From the NCBI GenBank assembly GCA_905182995.1, contig CAJJDP010000148.1, forward strand, positions 146,727 to 210,726: DNA of 64,000 nucleotides, read 5' to 3'. Below are positions 57,883 through 64,000 of the stretch, piece after piece (position 1 is the stretch's first letter; every line of letters starts with the position of its first letter). The notes under the pieces are model-generated. The model made no database searches. It was not told where the DNA came from and worked only from the letters and a program-made list of their open reading frames with translations. Made by a program: the position numbers and the translations under genes. The DNA is from Paramecium octaurelia. Its lineage: Eukaryota > Ciliophora > Oligohymenophorea > Peniculida > Parameciidae.

Positions 57883-60553
57883 TCATTATTTTAATAATAT
57901 CAATTCCTTAATTTACTTTACAATGCCTTAAACTGCCAGACCATGCTCTTCCTGCTCTATCAATTACTGTAGAATAGAATTCTTAAACATGTCTTTAATT
58001 TTAATTGAGTCAGACTCTAATAGATAATATAGTATTTGTAACAAATGTTTGAGGTTCAACTGACTCTAATCCTTCTGAATCAAGAGTTCCAATAGTTATT
58101 TTCTAAACAATATACTAAGTCCAAATTCTTTTGGTAATACTTTAACTAGTGTTGGGTACATGGGAACAGTGTTATTTTTAAAATATGCCACAAGAATGTC
58201 AATGTTTTTACTTAGAGGGATACGTTGAGTTTAATCTAATTCTATTAATTTAACAATTGTATCAAGTAACTTTGTAATATTTAGATTTGTTGTTAATAAT
58301 CCAACATAAATGCTAATACCTCCATTTTCTTGTAATTTTTATTTGCATCTTTCAGAAGATGTAGCTAATGAACATAAGATGCTAATAGCCGCCTTTTTCA
58401 TAGAGATTTGGTTTTCTTATTCACTTGGCAATTTGAATAATTCTAGCAATAAAGGAACGCCTTCATAAAGACACAATTCTTCTTATTTATCATGATTCAG
58501 TTTTGTAAGATAAAATATAATTCTTAGAATATCCGCAATCATCGGTCCTTAACTTGGTAAGTCTTTCTTTAACAGGGTTAAGGCTCTAGGGATGATAGCG
58601 AATCCATCAAGATGTGGCTACAGATTGGGTTCAGTGGAGAGATATCTAAATATTTTTATGGTTTTTAGAAGTGCTTATTCCTAATTTTAATTAAGGAAAG
58701 TGGCCAATCTTGTGATAACTTCTTTTTCGCAAAGGGATTGTTTAACTATTTTGTCATCGCACTTTGCTAAGATTACTAGAATATTCAATGATTTGATCAT
58801 TAAGTTAACATCTATATTTTGAATTTGTTCAGCAATAAGGACTAATCTATAAGTGATGAATTTGCTAGTTAACAGTCTACTAAGATTTCTTTAACTTATA
58901 GTATTAAGATCGTAGAGTAATATGATTGTGTCTAATGCTAAACCAATTAAGTCAATGTTATCAGAGATGTCTGATGTATCAATTAATTCTAAGAGGTTAT
59001 CCAATCCTCCTATTGAGAGAAGGAATCCTTCCTTGAAGTAGGTTAACTATCCCAAAAAATAGGCAGCTTCAACTCTTAGTTCTTTATGAAATTCAGAGGA
59101 AGTGATTTATTGGTAAAATGTAGCTGCTCCCAAATAACATGACAATTCTAATAATTAAGGATTCTAATCAACAACAATATTTATTAATTCAAATATCAAT
59201 TTTAAAATTTATAAAGATTAGGATTAATCTTATGAATTATTTTCACAATATAATGGCATATATTTCTCTATAATTTCCAATAAAGATGTTAAACCAGTAT
59301 GAATGAAATATTCTTTGCATTTATCATTGGGAATAGTATCCTTTAACTATTCTAAAATTTTAATAATCTAAGAATTGTCACTTTGTTCTGTTAATTAAGT
59401 GATGAGTTCATTAATTTCTCTCATGCTTTTGCCATCTTCATTCTAGCCCCAAAATCCATTTTATTTAATTTGATGACTTGTTCTTAGTTTAAGCTATCTG
59501 AGTGAATCCAATTAAGAGTCTCTCACAGCACTGCTTTTATCTATTTTTCTAGGCGATTAACATTGAACTAATTATGGTACTTATTCAATGAATGAGTCGG
59601 TAATAAATGTTCCAAAATTAGATTGATCTACAATGTGATTTCGTATAGTGTTTGTTACTTCTTCAGGTAGATTAGGTCCTTGAACTATATGCCAACTTTT
59701 AGTGATCCATGGATGTTTGAGCATAGTAGTGGCATCATCCCTTAAAGTGGGATCCTTTTGGAAACATTGAATTAGAAAGTCTCTGCATTCATTTGAGATT
59801 CCTTCTGGTAAGGGAGGACAATCTCTTTGGACAATTTAAAACATTGCAGCATATTATAATCTATCGAAGTAAGGTGGATTCCCTGTCAATAGCTCTATGA
59901 CTGTGCATCCAAGTGACCATATATCACAGGATGTAGATAGATGTCCTGACATTTCTATTACTTCAGGTGCCATCCAGTATGGAGTACCAACTATGTTATT
60001 GCTTTGTGTCGTATCTTCAGACAAAGTCGTGGCCACTCCGAAGTCTGCCAATTTAACAGTACTTGATTATCTTATTATTAAAATTACCCATCTTTGGTAG
60101 TCAAAATATTGGCACCCTTTATGTCTCTATGGACAATTCCTTATTAATGCAAATACTCCAAGCCTTTCAATACTTGTTTAACATAAATGGCTACCAAAGA
60201 CTCTGGAAATGATCCAAACTTCTTTAGAATGCTTGCCAAACTGCCACTTTCGATGTATTCAAGAATAATATTCAGAAATTGATCAGTCTCTATACAATCA
60301 ATGTATTTCACAATATTTTCATGTTTCAACTTCTTCAATAGGTAGATTTCTTGTTGTAATGCTTTATACTGATCTTCTTTCAGTGTGGCTCTTGACACTT
60401 GCTTTATTGCCACAAGTGTTCCCTCTATTATTGTGTGTTTATTACTAATTCCAAATTCAATCCTTTGTACACAGTACCAATCGAGCCTCTACCTAGCAAA
60501 TCGCCTAGCTAGTAATTACCGATCTTCTTCATCTATCTAGACAATTGAGACAT
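57883..60553 (-). CDS. Cdc7/MAP3K-epsilon-like kinase with C-terminal ARM/HEAT repeats
   Basis: The product is 873 residues in three exons (introns 60423-60445, 23 nt; 60062-60087, 26 nt). The N-terminal STE-type kinase has [62 protein letters not shown] and [13 protein letters not shown]. This is the pattern of S. pombe Cdc7 / plant MAP3K-epsilon, which act in septation and cytokinesis signalling. About 570 residues of helical repeats follow ([53 protein letters not shown]), i.e. armadillo/HEAT, as in MAP3K-epsilon1. An amoeba/plant-type domain pairing is therefore kept. The stop abuts the neighbouring gene. Confidence 0.9.
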
Positions 60554-60599
60554 TTTAATATTATTTAATATATATATATATAGAAGTGATTGTAAAGAA

Positions 60600-60735
60600 G
60601 CGTGCAGATACAAGATGCATGTAAGCTATCTTATATTGAATAGTGCCATTGCATCAATGTGGCAAACGTAAAAAGGGGCACAAATATTGTAGATTGTGTG
60701 TCCAGAGTGTTATTTGCCATTTATTAATTTAATTA
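60600..60735 (+). other. Cys-rich open frame continuous with the next gene, no start codon found
   Basis: Immediately upstream of and in frame with the gene at 60736, the sequence reads LHQCGKRKKGHKYCRLCV, which has zinc-binding spacing, and then SVICHLLIQL. A 23-nt GTA...TAG segment at about 60621-60643 could be an intron, but I found no upstream ATG that gives the right phase. It is either a 5' extension of the next gene or chance. Confidence 0.35.
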
Positions 60736-61110
60736 ATGAATTTAATCCCTAACGAGCGCCAGGCTATAGAGCAGCTGAGAGAGGTCAGTGAATTGGAACC
60801 CACTCAATTGAATTGGGGGAAAGACATACTGCTCTTCAATAGAAATAACCCCAATAGAAAGCGGCGATCCACTACCAGAGAAGGGGAACAGAGGTAACGT
60901 CTGCCCCAAGTGAATAAGGTTCCCCTTAAGATGCCGCTACAAGAAATTTCACTTAATCAAGACCATTCTACTCCCAATTATTCCAAACTGCCACCCCTAA
61001 TAAAATCAATCAAACCTCATACTGCAAAGCCCAACTACAATGGCATAATTCTTGGTGCCAATTTTGCACATTTTGAAAGGAGAATACTTAAAAAAATCAA
61101 TTTATCTTGA
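60736..61110 (+). CDS. Unknown small protein
   Basis: The product is 124 residues from the ATG at 60736: MNLIPNERQAIEQLREVSEL, a basic run NRNNPNRKRRSTTREGEQR, then Pro/Asn-rich sequence ending GANFAHFERRILKKINL. Composition is distinctly less AT-rich than the spacers, so it is probably real. The upstream Cys-rich frame may belong to it, in which case this ATG is internal. No family is recognised. Confidence 0.6.
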
Positions 61111-61174
61111 ATTTTATACTACTAAATTATGCGTTTATAAAATCCCACTTTATTTTAAAAAATTAAACATAAAA

Positions 61175-63922
61175 ATGCAGCCACAATAATTCTTGGATTT
61201 GGTGCAATGTGCATTCTTTGACAGCAATACATAACGAAGTTAGGCAGAGTAAGTACTACTCAAGTACAAGGATGAATATCCTGATGAATTCATGGTCTAT
61301 TGTGCTTAAGCATTCTCTAATCGCGGCATTTAGAATCGCATCAGAATAGCTTGCAGTACTTTGGTTAAACGACTAGTGGGATTGATTGTAATAGTCTACT
61401 TCTATTGTAGCATCCTCCTTCTAATTAAATTACTTGGTTGGCATGTTCTCAACAAACTAAGAATGATGTGAAAATGAAGTTCATGGAATAGCTGATTGAC
61501 CCTGAAAATACAATTAGAAGATCAGCAGCCAATGTGAGTCTATCAAACTATCTATTAGACTATTAGTGAAATATGTGCCATAGAGTTACCAAGACAAGAA
61601 TGGCCGGATCTAATTTCTCGATTGACTACAAACTCTAAACACACTGATATTTTAATTAAGGTTTCAGCCATCATGACATTAGGTTACATTTGCGAAGCAT
61701 TAGTATGAATCCTAATATCATTTAGAAAACTCATCAATCTTCAGGAATCTCTGAGAATGACTCTAAAGTCATACTAATGGGAATTTGCGTAGGAATGGAT
61801 TTGAATGAGTAGACTTTAGAAATTAGATTGACTGCAATCAAAGCCTTACAGGATTCATTATACTTTATGAACAACTTGTTTAAATAATAAGTATTTGCAC
61901 CCACATTTAAATTAGGAAATCTTTACTTATGTGAAGAATTTGATATTGCAAAATGCTATATGCAATATTCAGGATATTAAACACAAAGCACTTCAATGCT
62001 TGATTGATTTCGTTAAGCAACTTTTCACACTTTTACCTGTCTACATAAACGAATTATTTTAAACAACTTAGGCTTCATTCGAAAATCAAGGTGATATATC
62101 TATAGCAGCAATTGAAATCTGGAATACTATTTGTGCAGAAATGAAAGAAGAAATCATGTAGAATGGCAATCAATAGACACCTGAAAGTAATGCAGTAGAT
62201 TGTTGTGTGTAATTTTTTAAAAAGAATTATGAAGGATTCTTACTGCCATTCATGAGAAACCTCTTATTGGATAGTGGAGATGTGGATGATGAATATCAAG
62301 GTTTGTCAGTCCCTGATTCATCTTGTAAAGGATTAGCATTTATAATTGATTTCGCTGGAGTCAACACTTACGAATTAGTCAAAAACTTCATTTAGAACAC
62401 TCTCACACATTAGCAATGGGAATACAGAAAAGCCAGCGTTATGGCATTTGGTGCTTTGGCTGAAGTTCAGACCAAAGAAATAGAAATGCTCATTAAATCT
62501 GCTCTAAGTAATCTTTTCTCTTGTTTGGTTGATCAACACTTCAAAGTCAAGAAAGCAACAGCTCAAACCTTGAGTAGAGTGGCTGAAAATTACCCATAAT
62601 GCTTCCATGAACACGATTAAGCGAATCACATGTTGGCAACCTTATTGGATCAATTGAATAACAAAATATCCATTGTTTAACATCTGATTTGGGTCTTTGT
62701 TTACCTCACTGAACAGCTGCAACTCTTTTCCATGAGTATATTTAACAGAGAGAAATTTAAAATATTGTAACATTTAGCAAGCACATCAGTAAGAGCAGAT
62801 ATTAAGAATTCAGAAATAGCATTAATTGACACAGCTTTCATGGCTATTCTCAATATTATCTATAGTGTTACTGATACGAAATTATGCAATGACTACTTGA
62901 TCCAATTCTTTTAATAAATATAACTATTAGAAAGTGGTACATAAGTACCTCTTGAAATTAAATTTCATTTAGAGATGGGATTGATGAGTGCCATGCATGG
63001 TTGTGTAGTGAGATTGGATGATTCAACAACTCCAGAATCAGTATTTGAATCAATCATGAAAACTCTATCAAATGTAGACTCAAGAGTTAAGAATGACTAT
63101 TTCTATGTACTATCAGGAATAGCCTATGCTTTTAAAAAGAAATTATCTAAATATTCGTCTTAATTAATAGCAGAATTAAATAAACCCCTCTCTGAACCAG
63201 ATGACATGGAAAGCTTTAAGACAGCGTTGTTCTGTTTAGCAGATATTGCAAGAGCAATGGAAGAAGAGTTTGTGCCATATATGAGCATTTTAAATTATTT
63301 CTTCGGTTTGATTAAGGTATTAAGAGTATATTAACAATTAGAATCCAAATTTTAATAGAGAATTAAAATTATAAGTGTATAATGCTATTGCAGACATAAT
63401 TTTAGGATTGAAGGATAAATCTTTCCAATTTTTAGGTGATCTGAAAGAGATTCTCAAACTAGGTTTTGCTGCGAGCATGGATTTGACTAAGAGTTAATAG
63501 AATGTTGATTAAGACTATGCAGAAAGATTGAAAGAGACGATGACTTCATTCTATACTTGTATTTTACATGCATATTGCGAACCTAATGTGCCTAACTTTG
63601 ATTTGAGAGACACAGTAGATTGGTTCATAATATTTTGCACTGATATGTGCAATCTAAAATTAAAACCTACAATTGTATAAATATATATATTAAATGATAG
63701 GAATATGTTAGATTGACTTTGTGTTGTATATTTGATTGTTCGCATTTCTTTTAGACAGTGCCAGAGATGAAAATAAAGTTGAAAGACTTCATTACTAGCG
63801 ATTTTGTGATTGAACTGATTAGGAAGTTGAGTCAATTCAATGACAAAGACAATCAAGAATGTGTTTCATTTGCCAAATAGTTACTAAATGACGTTTATGG
63901 ATTTTAATTGAAATTGTATTGA
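61175..63922 (+). CDS. KPNB1: Importin beta-1 (karyopherin beta)
   Basis: The product is about 866 residues, the normal size, in seven exons. Introns lie at 61388-61410, 61534-61558, 61703-61725, 61891-61915, 63317-63341 and 63675-63700 (23-26 nt; the first may instead start at 61376). HEAT repeats run the whole length. Diagnostic segments are TISEICAIELPRQEWPDLI, KVSAIMTLGYICEAL, EIRLTAIKALQDSLYF, QQWEYRKASVMAFGALAE, KVKKATAQTLSRVAENYP and CNDYLIQFFQQIQLLESG. It carries importin-alpha and cargo through the nuclear pore and is released by Ran-GTP. In Paramecium it would serve both nuclei; nothing here shows which. Confidence 0.93.
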
Positions 63923-63943
63923 ATTAAATTAATTTGAATATTA

Positions 63944-64000
63944 ATGGGTAATGTATGTGAGCCAAGAGAAGAACTTGAAAGGAATGATAGAACTATTTAA
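63944..64000 (+). CDS. Start of a further gene (cut by window end), MGN-type N-terminus
   Basis: The ATG at 63944 opens a frame (MGNVCEPREELERNDRTI) that runs off the window. Glycine at position 2 and cysteine at 5 suggest N-myristoylation plus palmitoylation. It lies 21 bp after the importin stop. Only 19 codons are visible, so the call is tentative. Confidence 0.45.
   Translation: MGNVCEPREELERNDRTI

Noticed and set aside
1-64000. Widespread pseudogenes because of many TAA and TAG codons
   Set aside because: Under the ciliate code (TAA/TAG = Gln) conserved proteins such as RPS13 and importin-beta read cleanly; only TGA terminates genes here.
1-64000. tRNA, rRNA, CRISPR arrays, insertion sequences, transposases or viral genes
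   Set aside because: I read both strands for their hallmarks and found none that held up.

Overview
The window reads as macronuclear DNA of a ciliate, almost certainly Paramecium. It is very AT-rich. TAA and TAG are read as glutamine and only TGA stops: importin-beta, the K+ channel and several kinases are interrupted many times under the standard code but open under this one. Introns are tiny (mostly 20-31 nt, GTA...TAG). Genes are packed on both strands, sometimes abutting or overlapping by 1-4 nt. Three genes encode trichocyst matrix proteins, which are Paramecium secretory cargo. I see no tRNA, rRNA, CRISPR, transposon or viral element.

Layout. 1-5.5 kb: a large single-pass membrane protein, broken in this assembly by an N flanked by a 1.39-kb exact duplication. 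6-12 kb: ULK-like kinase, zeta-class GST, Kv-beta-like aldo-keto reductase, membrane-anchored dephospho-CoA kinase, trichocyst matrix protein. 12-16.4 kb: CNG/HCN-type K+ channel and a conserved-looking protein of unknown function. 16.4-20.5 kb: a 1387-residue CHAT protease + STAND (NB-ARC-like) NTPase + TPR protein, the most striking gene here. 20.5-24 kb: coiled-coil protein and a gene of doubtful structure. 24.6-29.5 kb: a paralog of the first membrane protein, with the same kind of N/duplication artefact. 30.2-32.7 kb: tandem secreted Cys-rich paralogs. 33.5-36.2 kb: Sel1-repeat protein and a small unknown. 37-43 kb: two more trichocyst matrix proteins, RING E3, coiled-coil protein, RPS13, two unknowns. 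43-50 kb: YANK/STK32-like kinase, ribosome-biogenesis L1-domain protein, RPL39, PB1-like protein, unknown, and an ankyrin + non-canonical poly(A) polymerase fusion. 50-55.3 kb: JHY-like ciliary protein, basic coiled-coil protein, second YANK-like kinase, ER Hsp40. 55.3-60.6 kb: polytopic membrane protein, small MGC-lipidated protein, kinase lacking the VAIK lysine, charged protein, Cdc7/MAP3K-epsilon-like kinase with ARM repeats. 60.7-64 kb: small unknown, importin-beta, and the first codons of a further gene.

The genes are not an operon; the mix is ordinary for a ciliate: signalling kinases, cilia, regulated secretion, translation and nuclear import. Exon boundaries were worked out by hand by requiring frame continuity and conserved motifs on both sides of each intron. 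Where several solutions exist the entry says so.
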